Shown one piece after another: positions 57,352 through 64,000 of a stretch of 64,000 bases of DNA. Source of the DNA: Maritalea myrionectae DSM 19524 (GTDB lineage Bacteria > Pseudomonadota > Alphaproteobacteria > Rhizobiales > Devosiaceae). Position numbers and translations under genes: made by a program. Where the stretch lies: the NCBI RefSeq assembly GCF_000423365.1, contig NZ_AUHV01000002.1, positions 977,270 through 1,041,269 on the forward strand, in the 5' to 3' direction. The notes beneath the pieces are model-generated. The model ran no database searches and was not told the origin of the DNA. It saw nothing but the letters and a program-made list of their open reading frames with translations. Numbering within the stretch: the first letter of the stretch is position 1; the number at the start of each line of letters is the position of its first letter.

Positions 57352-58109
57352 TTTGCACGTTCCTCCAAGCCTACAAGTTCTCTCAAATATGGATCGCGAA
57401 TTGACAAATCTGGCTCCAAATCATGGCTTTCGCCTTGATCCACAATCCACGCCAAACATTTTGCCGGAAGTTCCGCAGGTAGTTTGATGCTTGAATCAAG
57501 ACGGGCAATCGCATTGTCAAACTGCGCCTGTGCCCCGTTCAGCATATCTGTATTTACAACGCCTGGAATGAAGTTATGTATACGTACGCCCAAATCGCGC
57601 ACTTCTGCTGAAAGGCAACGGGTGAACATATCGACCGCGGCTTTTGACGTACAATAGGCGCTCCACCCCTCAACGGGATTCGACGCAGCGCCAGAGGAAA
57701 GGTTAACGATCACGCCAGACTTGGCTTCGACCATATCGCCAAGAACTGCTTGGCTCATATTCATAACACCGCCAACATTAATCTGTTGCAGACGAAGCCA
57801 GGCGTCGCTATCAATAGTTGCAAATGATCCCACTGGGTCGATAACACCTGCATTGTTCACGAGCGCGCCTATGGGGCCAAATTCTTCCTGAACCGTAGCC
57901 ACCAATTGGTCAACGGATGTGCGATCGCTCACATCGCATGGCACAGCCAATACATTTGGGCTATCCAACATCAACGCCGCCGCCTCAAGCGCTTTTACGC
58001 CACGCGCAACGATCGCTACTTTCCACCCTGCTTCCAGCAACAAACGTGCTGTTTCATAACCAATTCCTTTTGATGCGCCTGTCACAATGGCCACTTTGTT
58101 GATCTTCAT
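57345..58109 (-). CDS. Short-chain dehydrogenase/reductase 1
   Basis: A 254-residue classical SDR: TGASKGIG (about 10-17), VNNAG, NLSSGAAS with the catalytic Ser, and YCTSK (Tyr-x3-Lys). The C-terminus lacks the usual VDGG motif, so substrate handling may differ from SDR 2. The ATG at 58107-58109 has TTAGGAAAAT upstream. It begins 11 bases after the isomerase-fold gene. Confidence 0.9.
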   Translation of the reverse strand: MKINKVAIVTGASKGIGYETARLLLEAGWKVAIVARGVKALEAAALMLDSPNVLAVPCDVSDRTSVDQLVATVQEEFGPIGALVNNAGVIDPVGSFATIDSDAWLRLQQINVGGVMNMSQAVLGDMVEAKSGVIVNLSSGAASNPVEGWSAYCTSKAAVDMFTRCLSAEVRDLGVRIHNFIPGVVNTDMLNGAQAQFDNAIARLDSSIKLPAELPAKCLAWIVDQGESHDLEPDLSIRDPYLRELVGLEERAKW

Positions 58110-58120
58110 AATTTTCCTAA

Positions 58121-59557
58121 CTATAGCGTAATTGTTGAAAAGCCTGAGAGCTTGCCACACCACTCAATTGCCTCGTTTAAGTGCCCTCTGCTCAACGCGC
58201 CGTGATGGGGAACACCGGTGTTTACCCAGTCTTCAAATATTGCATTGCAGGAACCGTTTGCCGCCCGAAAGAAGCCGTGTCCTACTTTTAATTTGGTGGG
58301 TTTGGCCGCAAGTGTATCGCCCTCAATCGTACAAAGCGAAAAAGGTTTCTCGGCCTCCATATTTGGCGACAACCCCACCATTGTCGCAGCATCGGCAGCA
58401 ATAATCTGTTCGATAACGATGCCAGGTACCTCGCGGCCGGAATGAGCTGAAGCATCATGCAAAACTACCCCCTCAACACCAGACCATGCGAAATCGGCTT
58501 CACCTGTGTTCGCCACTAGAAAAGCGTCCAATTCAAGATCAATTGCATCGAGTTCACAATATAAAGCCGCGCCGCCCAACTGGTGTCCAATCCACATGGC
58601 CACGCCTGTTAAAAGGTCACCTGTTGCTGCAAATGCATGCCCAGATTTCAGTGCCAACGCTGTTGCAAGACAGCTGATTGAACCACTGCTCAACCCAACA
58701 CCAAGCGGGCCACGGCAATTTATAGCGCCGCAATCCAAATCATACGCTTGAACCACCTGATCAAGAGTGAGAACTTGCCGCACAGCATTTTTCAATTGTG
58801 ATGAAATTTGGAAAGTCGATCCGCTAGGCAGGATATTTGGCAAGTCATGTTCAATAAACTCCTCAATATCGCGCTCAGAAATAGCGGCGTGCTTTTCCGC
58901 CCAATCCTGATGAGGAATTTCGACTAACTCAAATCCTGTTTGATTGGCCTCTAAGGTACTCATACCCACATGGGCATATCCTGGCATGGGTTCACCAAGC
59001 TTCCCTATTCTCAAGCCTTTCAACCCATATGCAGTCGCCCCAGCGCGAACGGCCATGCCCAAACGCCAGTGAAAACTAGGTTGATCCAGATGCCCACTAA
59101 CCAAAATAGCTTTTTGCCCATTAGATTGTCGCGAGAGCATGGATTGTAGCATCGTTGCACCGACTCCAACTGAATGGGTACATAACGCTTTCATATCAAA
59201 GCTTTGATCAATTTCATGCACAGCGTGACCGCACGCAATAACAATGGGAACACCAGCTCTCGATACAATTTGCACAAGACATTCTGGCGGTGTGGCCATC
59301 GTCGGCACAAGTAAAATCACATCGTAATTGTGGTTTTCCAACTGGCTGCTGATCGCCTGATTGTCTGCATCTTCCGCCCAAAGACCCAAAAAAACGACAT
59401 CACAAAATGTCCTTAGTTCCTCAACTGTCTTGTGCACATGGTTGCGCCGCGTTTCCCGGAAATCTGGGGCCATAATGCTTTCAAAATAGCTCATCATGCC
59501 GCCGATTACGGCAACGCGGATCATACGTGGGTCGGAAAAAAGGGGGCGCTTGTTCAT
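58121..59557 (-). CDS. L-fucose/L-arabinose isomerase-fold protein
   Basis: A 478-residue protein. The N-terminal Rossmann-like part (IRVAVIGGMMSYFESIMAPD, then DVVFLGLWAED and YDVILLVPTMATPP) and the C-terminal VPHHGALSRGHL resemble the FucI/AraA isomerase superfamily. I could not map the metal ligands with confidence, so catalysis as an aldose-ketose isomerase is probable but not shown. The start overlaps the Cys-rich protein's stop in an ATGA junction. Confidence 0.65.
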   Translation of the reverse strand: MNKRPLFSDPRMIRVAVIGGMMSYFESIMAPDFRETRRNHVHKTVEELRTFCDVVFLGLWAEDADNQAISSQLENHNYDVILLVPTMATPPECLVQIVSRAGVPIVIACGHAVHEIDQSFDMKALCTHSVGVGATMLQSMLSRQSNGQKAILVSGHLDQPSFHWRLGMAVRAGATAYGLKGLRIGKLGEPMPGYAHVGMSTLEANQTGFELVEIPHQDWAEKHAAISERDIEEFIEHDLPNILPSGSTFQISSQLKNAVRQVLTLDQVVQAYDLDCGAINCRGPLGVGLSSGSISCLATALALKSGHAFAATGDLLTGVAMWIGHQLGGAALYCELDAIDLELDAFLVANTGEADFAWSGVEGVVLHDASAHSGREVPGIVIEQIIAADAATMVGLSPNMEAEKPFSLCTIEGDTLAAKPTKLKVGHGFFRAANGSCNAIFEDWVNTGVPHHGALSRGHLNEAIEWCGKLSGFSTITL

Positions 59558-60630
59558 GATTGTTCGCGCAGTGCTTTATGAGTCGAACCCAGCGGCACAC
59601 CCTTAAGTGGCTTTTTCGCCCCTACGCGTTCATAGGCCCACTCGGGGATAGCCTCTAAATCTTTATAAACAGTCCACGCGCATCGACTTTGCTCGGTCAA
59701 TGGACCAACAGGCGGCTTCGTAACACGCACAGGATACCCAAAATGCTCTATCGGCAGTTTTTCATGTAAGATGCAACAATGTGCGCAATAGCTGCAGATC
59801 CCTTTTTCGTTCCAAGTAAAATCATGTGCTTGCTCCAAAAGTGGCCATTCGAAGGGTTTTTGATGCAAAGCAGGCAGCCCGTCACGTACCTCGCCTTCCA
59901 TGGATCGACCACCAGAACCGCAAGGTGCAAAGCTTATCGTGATCTTCTCATCATCTTCTTCAAAATCAATAGAACCATCGCGATGCGTACCACTAAAGTG
60001 ACCGTGATGCCCCTCAAAACCGAGATAGGTGAGCAACCAACTTGCCTCACCCCACGCAATCTTAGACACGTCAAATCGCTGATAACGTTGGCGAAACCAA
60101 TCGCCAATTACCCAACCCTCATACATCTCTAGCAATCCATTTTCGCCAAATCGTGAGATGACCAAGTTGAAAAGCCCTGAGAGTTGATCAACCTCGCAAT
60201 CATGCAGGTCCCGCCATTTATCCTTGGCTGCAGCCAGTTTTGTAAGCTTTTCTTCGGTTGAGACATTGATATCGGATATGTAATTAAGATGACTTTCAAT
60301 GTCAGACCAAATATCTGCGCGGTCCTTACCTATTGCCTGATGATAGGGGGCCAGCAATTCATCAATTACATCCATTTCATGTTCGAGATCAGCTTCCGAC
60401 ATACCTTTATCAAGCAAGCATTTGGCTGTATCTCGAAACCACTGGCTATAGATGTCGTAAACAACGCGCATCTCACCGGCCAAAAATGTTGCCAGCTCAC
60501 CGGCCTCCTGATTGCGCTCATTTTCAAGCGCCCGTTCAATTAATTTTGGCGTTCCAATGGCGAGTTCCTCCCAACGGCCAGAGCGTATCTTCCGCTCTAG
60601 CAAATCGTTATCAATGATCGGCATAATCAT
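59554..60630 (-). CDS. Cys-rich conserved-looking protein of unknown function
   Basis: A 358-residue cytoplasmic protein without signal or membrane segment. The first 165 residues are helical and charged. The later part holds FAPCGSGGRSMEGEVRDGLP and then GICSYCAHCCILHEKLPIEH, a Cys-x2-Cys-x2-Cys-Cys cluster followed by His, suggestive of a metal or Fe-S site. I know no family for it. It lies between the mutarotase and the isomerase-fold gene, coupled to the latter, so it should act on the same pathway. ATG codons at 60630 and 60624 are both possible. Confidence 0.8.
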   Translation of the reverse strand: MIMPIIDNDLLERKIRSGRWEELAIGTPKLIERALENERNQEAGELATFLAGEMRVVYDIYSQWFRDTAKCLLDKGMSEADLEHEMDVIDELLAPYHQAIGKDRADIWSDIESHLNYISDINVSTEEKLTKLAAAKDKWRDLHDCEVDQLSGLFNLVISRFGENGLLEMYEGWVIGDWFRQRYQRFDVSKIAWGEASWLLTYLGFEGHHGHFSGTHRDGSIDFEEDDEKITISFAPCGSGGRSMEGEVRDGLPALHQKPFEWPLLEQAHDFTWNEKGICSYCAHCCILHEKLPIEHFGYPVRVTKPPVGPLTEQSRCAWTVYKDLEAIPEWAYERVGAKKPLKGVPLGSTHKALREQS

Positions 60631-60634
60631 TTAA

Positions 60635-60949
60635 CTAGTCCATGCGCCACTGAAGCGGGAGTAGAAATGGAAAGCCAATATTTTCATCGACTTCCACCTT
60701 CATAATCGGGCCCATAAATTCACCCCATCTGCGATTTGCATCACTCTGTCCAAGCGCTGCAATTGCGTACTCCAAATCGTCAGTTTCGAAATAGCCGAAC
60801 AGGGTCAAACCGTGACGAAAAATATTGTAGTTTTTGATGCCCGCGGCCGATATATCTGCGACAAGTTCTGGCCATATTTCATCATGACGCTTCTTGTATT
60901 CGTCTTCATATCCCGGGCGAACCTCGAGTATCCAAGCATAATGTCCCAC
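60635..60949 (-). CDS. L-rhamnose mutarotase-like protein (RhaM family)
   Basis: A 104-residue protein, the same length as E. coli RhaM. YKKRHDEIWPELVADISAAG matches the RhaM active-site segment (RRHNPIWPEL) including the His. I choose the GTG at 60947-60949, preceded by GAGGAGG at the right distance, over upstream ATGs. RhaM-type enzymes interconvert anomers of 6-deoxyhexoses such as rhamnose or fucose, which hints at a deoxysugar substrate for this operon. Confidence 0.85.
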   Translation of the reverse strand: MGHYAWILEVRPGYEDEYKKRHDEIWPELVADISAAGIKNYNIFRHGLTLFGYFETDDLEYAIAALGQSDANRRWGEFMGPIMKVEVDENIGFPFLLPLQWRMD

Positions 60950-60962
60950 TGCAGCCTCCTCT

Positions 60963-61778
60963 TTAGCCAGCATGCCATTCATTAAAGCAATTGCGCATCT
61001 TGACGGTCTCAGACAGCACGTCGTCGAATAAAGTGTTCATATAGGCTTGGTGCACATATTCGATCGCCAGCCAATTTTGGTAGCCGGCATCACGAAGGTC
61101 CCCGAACAACGCAGGGAAATTGATTGTGCCCTCTTCCAATTTGGTTTGTAGAAAACCCTGCTTTGCTTGACGCAGATGCACATGACCTATGTGCGGAATA
61201 AGCTGGCTTAACTCATCTTGCCTGTAGCCGATTGAAACAAAGTGTGCCGGATCAAAGGTAAGCTTTAAACCAGGGACTGCGTCGACGAGTTCTTCCACCA
61301 TCTCAACACTCTCAAGTAGGCCATGAACATGCGGCTCAACCGTGAGCGCGATGTCCGTTTCAGCAGCGATATCAACAAGCGGTTTCAATGCGGCAACTGA
61401 GTTTTCAAAAGCTGTACGACGCGATTGGCCCGGATTTATCACGCCGGGAAGGATGAACACGGTTGAGATATCTGCGGCCTTTGCAAAGGATAAAACCGCC
61501 TTCAAGTCAGCCTCATTTTCATCACTACGACCGAGAGCAAGATTTCGATGCGCCAGGCCGTCGCCAAACAAATGATAATAGTTGGCGATCTTGGACTGAA
61601 GGCTCGCCTGCAATTTATTGCCGTAAACCTCTGAATTTCCTAATACCTCAGACTTATCGAGCGCCGAACCGTAGAATAATCCGACATCAATGGCTTCAAT
61701 ACCTAAGGTTTTTGCTATGCCGTCGACCTCTTTGAGAGTCAGCTCCGGAAATGACCAACATGTCACACTCAATTTCAT
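60963..61778 (-). CDS. Sugar phosphate isomerase/epimerase-like TIM-barrel protein
   Basis: A 271-residue AP-endonuclease-2/xylose-isomerase-like TIM barrel. Metal-ligand-type residues appear in LTVEPHVHG, LKLTFDPAHFV, IGHVHLRQA and WLAIEYVHQAY. GGAGGAAGAAATT precedes the ATG at 61776-61778. Related proteins are ketose epimerases, isomerases or dehydratases (for example IolE- or IolI-type). It follows the transport ATPase by 21 bases. Confidence 0.88.
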   Translation of the reverse strand: MKLSVTCWSFPELTLKEVDGIAKTLGIEAIDVGLFYGSALDKSEVLGNSEVYGNKLQASLQSKIANYYHLFGDGLAHRNLALGRSDENEADLKAVLSFAKAADISTVFILPGVINPGQSRRTAFENSVAALKPLVDIAAETDIALTVEPHVHGLLESVEMVEELVDAVPGLKLTFDPAHFVSIGYRQDELSQLIPHIGHVHLRQAKQGFLQTKLEEGTINFPALFGDLRDAGYQNWLAIEYVHQAYMNTLFDDVLSETVKMRNCFNEWHAG

Positions 61779-61799
61779 AATTTCTTCCTCCAAATTCAG

Positions 61800-63293
61800 C
61801 TAAACGGCAATTTCACGCATGGCCGATTTCATTAAAATCGGTGCCTCAATCGGCGTGTCGAAATATTCGACGGATTTGCCGTCGATCAATACTGTGGACG
61901 TGTCGGCAAGGCCGGCAATTTCCTCAGCATCTGAAGAAATCACAACTACCGCTAATCCACTGTTGGACAACTTGCGCAACTGTGCATAAATATCTTTGCG
62001 CGCGCCAAGATCCACACCGCGAGTTGGCTCCTCCAAAATCAAAACCCGCAGATCGTTCACCAGCCAACGCGCAATGCACACTTTTTGTTGGTTACCACCA
62101 GACAAGCCGCCGATAGGCTGTTGCGGTCCAGAGGTTACAATCCCCAAGGTATCAATCCATTTCTTGGCCAAATTTGATTGTGATCGAGTGGAAACCTCCA
62201 GGCCTGATTTATGGCGCTTGAGGTAGGGGAGTGTTAGGTTATCTTGCAACGGAAGATCCGGCACAATGCCTTCGGACTTTCTTTCTCCCGAAACAAAGCC
62301 AACACCATATTCAATTGAATCGTTGGGGCTTTGGGGATCAAATTTTTCACCATCAAGCAAAACCTCCCCTTGTTCCATGTGAGTGCCGCCAAACAACATT
62401 TTTCCAAGGTGCTCAATGCCAGATCCGATAAGGCCAAAAACGCCGTGAATTTCGCCTTGTCGTACTTTGAATGAAACATCCTGAATGTTGGGTAATTTGC
62501 GCGCACCGTTCACAACAAAAATGTCTTCAAGTGCAGCGTTCGAGTGTTCGGGATATAAATCGCTTGGCTCCCGCCCCAACATGGACGTCAAAACAGTGTG
62601 ATGATCAGTTTCATCGACCGAAAAACTCCCTGCGTTTTTGCCATCGCGCAACACTTCAATTCGATCGCATATTTCGAACACTTCGTCCAAAAAGTGAGAG
62701 ATAAAGATGATCGAAACACCTTTAGTTTTGAGCCTATCTAAGATCTCAAAAAGCCGCTTACACTCAGGCTCTGATAAGGATGCCGTCGGCTCGTCCATCA
62801 CTAAGATACGCGCATCTCCTGCCAATGAGCGTGCAATCTCCACCAACCGCTGTTCAGAAATTGAGTATGCAGAGAGTTTCTCGCGCACATTGATCTTTTC
62901 AATTCCTAAATCTTGCAAAATCTCCGTAGCTTTCTGGTTGAGTTCGTCTTTGCGAACTGTGGCAAAAGGTCCGGAACCGGATGTCGGAAACGCACCGATA
63001 AATATGTTCTCGGCAACCGAGAGATCGGGAACGATTTGCAATTCTTGCGGCACGAGACGAATACCATGCACCATGGCGTCAGAGGGTGAGCCGATTTGCA
63101 CTTCTTTGCCGTCGATCTCGATCATACCGAAATCTTTGGTGTATATGCCCGTCATGATTTTCATAAGTGTCGACTTCCCGGCGCCATTTGCACCGAGTAG
63201 CGCGACAATTTCTGATGAGTTAATCTCGAAATCGACATTGTCCAGCACCATATTTGAACCGAACGATTTAGAGATGCTTTTCATCTTCAACAT
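61800..63293 (-). CDS. Sugar ABC transporter ATPase, double domain (RbsA family)
   Basis: A 497-residue protein. Domain 1 has GANGAGKST, YSISEQRLVEIARSL and ILVMDEPTASLSE. Domain 2 has a degenerate P-loop (GLIGSGIEHLGKMLFGG), LSGGNQQKVCIARWL and LILEEPTRGVDLG, where Glu replaces the usual Asp. The ATG at 63291-63293 is chosen; the longer frame runs back through the intercistronic hairpin. No permease gene follows, unlike the window's other ABC operons, so the permease must be encoded upstream of the receptor or elsewhere. Confidence 0.93.
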   Translation of the reverse strand: MLKMKSISKSFGSNMVLDNVDFEINSSEIVALLGANGAGKSTLMKIMTGIYTKDFGMIEIDGKEVQIGSPSDAMVHGIRLVPQELQIVPDLSVAENIFIGAFPTSGSGPFATVRKDELNQKATEILQDLGIEKINVREKLSAYSISEQRLVEIARSLAGDARILVMDEPTASLSEPECKRLFEILDRLKTKGVSIIFISHFLDEVFEICDRIEVLRDGKNAGSFSVDETDHHTVLTSMLGREPSDLYPEHSNAALEDIFVVNGARKLPNIQDVSFKVRQGEIHGVFGLIGSGIEHLGKMLFGGTHMEQGEVLLDGEKFDPQSPNDSIEYGVGFVSGERKSEGIVPDLPLQDNLTLPYLKRHKSGLEVSTRSQSNLAKKWIDTLGIVTSGPQQPIGGLSGGNQQKVCIARWLVNDLRVLILEEPTRGVDLGARKDIYAQLRKLSNSGLAVVVISSDAEEIAGLADTSTVLIDGKSVEYFDTPIEAPILMKSAMREIAV

Positions 63294-63321
63294 ACCAACA
63301 CCCAATCTTGATTGAAAAATG

Positions 63322-63345
63322 CCTGCCCGCAAAACTGCGGGCAGG
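63322..63345 (-). terminator. Intercistronic terminator/attenuator after the receptor gene
   Basis: CCTGCCCGC (63322-63330) pairs perfectly with GCGGGCAGG (63337-63345) around AAAACT. It is followed on the minus strand by ATTTTTC. It is a strong intrinsic-terminator-like structure placed between the receptor and ATPase genes. Confidence 0.8.
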
Positions 63346-63355
63346 TCCCGATACA

Positions 63356-64000
63356 CTATTTCGTTGGAATCAGGTCTTTAACGTCGGCCAAGGCTGGGTT
63401 CACCAACTGGTCTTTCAAATGCCATTCAAATGCTGTTTCCGGGAATACCAACTCTACTTCGCTATCGTCGGTACACTCGATGTTTTCATAGAAGTTGCAG
63501 ATGGTTGGGCTCGTGACCATCTTATGTTCAACCAAAACAGCAGGTGGAACGTCTACACCAGCCAACTCCATTAGCGCGATTGGAACGAGATAATTGCCAT
63601 AATTTTCAGGGAAATAACCTACTGATCCCAAAAAGTTTGGTTCAGCCACCATGGTTTCACCTTCATCGGCACCCATACCTACAAATAGAGCCTCGTCTGA
63701 CCGGCCAGCTTGTTCAACCGCGCGCAGCATCCCCAAAATGGATTGATCGTTGATTGCAAGACCCAAGATCGGCACACCCTGTGGAATTCGCCCCACCAGG
63801 TCGCTCATAACACGAAAGCCCTCTTCCAGAGTGCCCTTTGTATCGATCTTGATCAGCTGGTCTTCTGGGAAGTCTGGATATTCTGCAAGGAAGCCCGCAA
63901 CCTGTCCGTCAGTGCGCATCGCAGGGACTGCACCTGACTGTGGCAGCTCACCGACAACCAGATATGAAGACATGACTTTGTCATCCCCCCATTTCGCTCG
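63356..64000 (-). CDS. Periplasmic sugar-binding protein, C-terminal part (partial)
   Basis: The frame is open to the window edge, giving 214 residues of a type I periplasmic-binding protein without its start. KWGDDKVMSSYLVVGELPQS begins the visible part, and VPILGLAINDQSILGMLRAV carries a typical ligand-site Asn-Asp. The ATG at 63973 is internal, since in-frame codons run on beyond it to the edge. Cysteines near the C-terminus (ICNFYENIECTDD) may form a disulfide. It feeds the ABC system with the ATPase downstream. Confidence 0.88.
   Translation of the reverse strand, partial: RAKWGDDKVMSSYLVVGELPQSGAVPAMRTDGQVAGFLAEYPDFPEDQLIKIDTKGTLEEGFRVMSDLVGRIPQGVPILGLAINDQSILGMLRAVEQAGRSDEALFVGMGADEGETMVAEPNFLGSVGYFPENYGNYLVPIALMELAGVDVPPAVLVEHKMVTSPTICNFYENIECTDDSEVELVFPETAFEWHLKDQLVNPALADVKDLIPTK

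Larger units (their letters stand above)
51915..64000. mobile_element. Putative genomic island 2, left part (right end outside the window)
   Basis: It begins at the att-like core and carries an intact P4-type integrase followed by a long catabolic operon. If the core is tRNA-Ser-derived, the intact tRNA-Ser should lie at the far right end, on the minus strand. No conjugation or phage genes are visible in this part. The extent is inferred. Confidence 0.4.

Overview
The window looks like a piece of an alphaproteobacterial chromosome, probably from a Hyphomicrobiales (Rhizobiales)-like heterotroph. This rests on the ureC-E-F-G order, ROK-type XylR control of xylF-H-G and xylB-A, many RbsABC-type sugar importers, an EryD/SorC-type regulator and a TRAP transporter. 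No rRNA, tRNA or CRISPR array was found.

Layout. (1) 1-3494 (+): the end of ureB, then ureC, ureE, ureF and ureG, tightly coupled. (2) 3685-4028: a degenerate att/integrase start that is repeated, collinearly and exactly 48,230 bp further on, at 51915-52258, where it leads into an intact tyrosine integrase. (3) 4267-8218: an FtsX-type ABC exporter with a 45-residue membrane peptide, divergent from a TetR regulator. An ISNCY transposase relic follows. (4) 8846-19193 (-): an oxidative (Weimberg-type) pentose operon. It encodes a XylD-like dehydratase, an FAH-family dehydratase, a ketoglutarate semialdehyde dehydrogenase, a four-gene ABC importer and an SMP-30 lactonase. A divergent LacI-family regulator (19403-20431) faces a perfect 24-bp palindrome. 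(5) 20886-23863 (+): a TRAP transporter, convergent with a soluble two-component system (23898-25879). (6) 25880-26660: IS3 and GMC-oxidoreductase debris. (7) 26660-39573 (-): an eleven-gene operon for an unknown sugar or polyol: ABC importer, SorC/EryD regulator, aldo-keto reductase, GlpD-like dehydrogenase, DhnA-type aldolase, LyxK-like kinase, GMC oxidoreductase and a small monooxygenase-fold protein. (8) 40376-51440: the xylose isomerase regulon (xylFHG, xylR, xylBA, transaldolase), interrupted by a VCBS/ASPIC protein and a di-heme cytochrome c peroxidase. (9) 52085-53296: the integrase. (10) 53555-64000 (-): a further catabolic operon with ABC components, two TIM-barrel or isomerase-like proteins, a RhaM-like mutarotase, two SDRs, a Gfo/Idh oxidoreductase, an acetoacetate-decarboxylase-fold protein, an enolase-superfamily enzyme and a Cys-rich protein of unknown function.

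How it fits together. Most of the window is sugar uptake plus the enzymes for each sugar, organised as separately regulated operons. Two observations cut across operons. All five substrate-binding-protein genes are followed at once by an intercistronic stem-loop. The two integrase-start repeats each begin with a 14-bp sequence matching the reverse complement of a tRNA-Ser 3' end (one mismatch in the left copy). This suggests two catabolic islands stacked in tandem at one tRNA-Ser gene, with the urease operon as left flank and the tRNA beyond the right edge.

The clearest candidates for undescribed biology are the 53.5-64 kb operon, the eleven-gene polyol operon, and two small proteins (45 and 30 residues).
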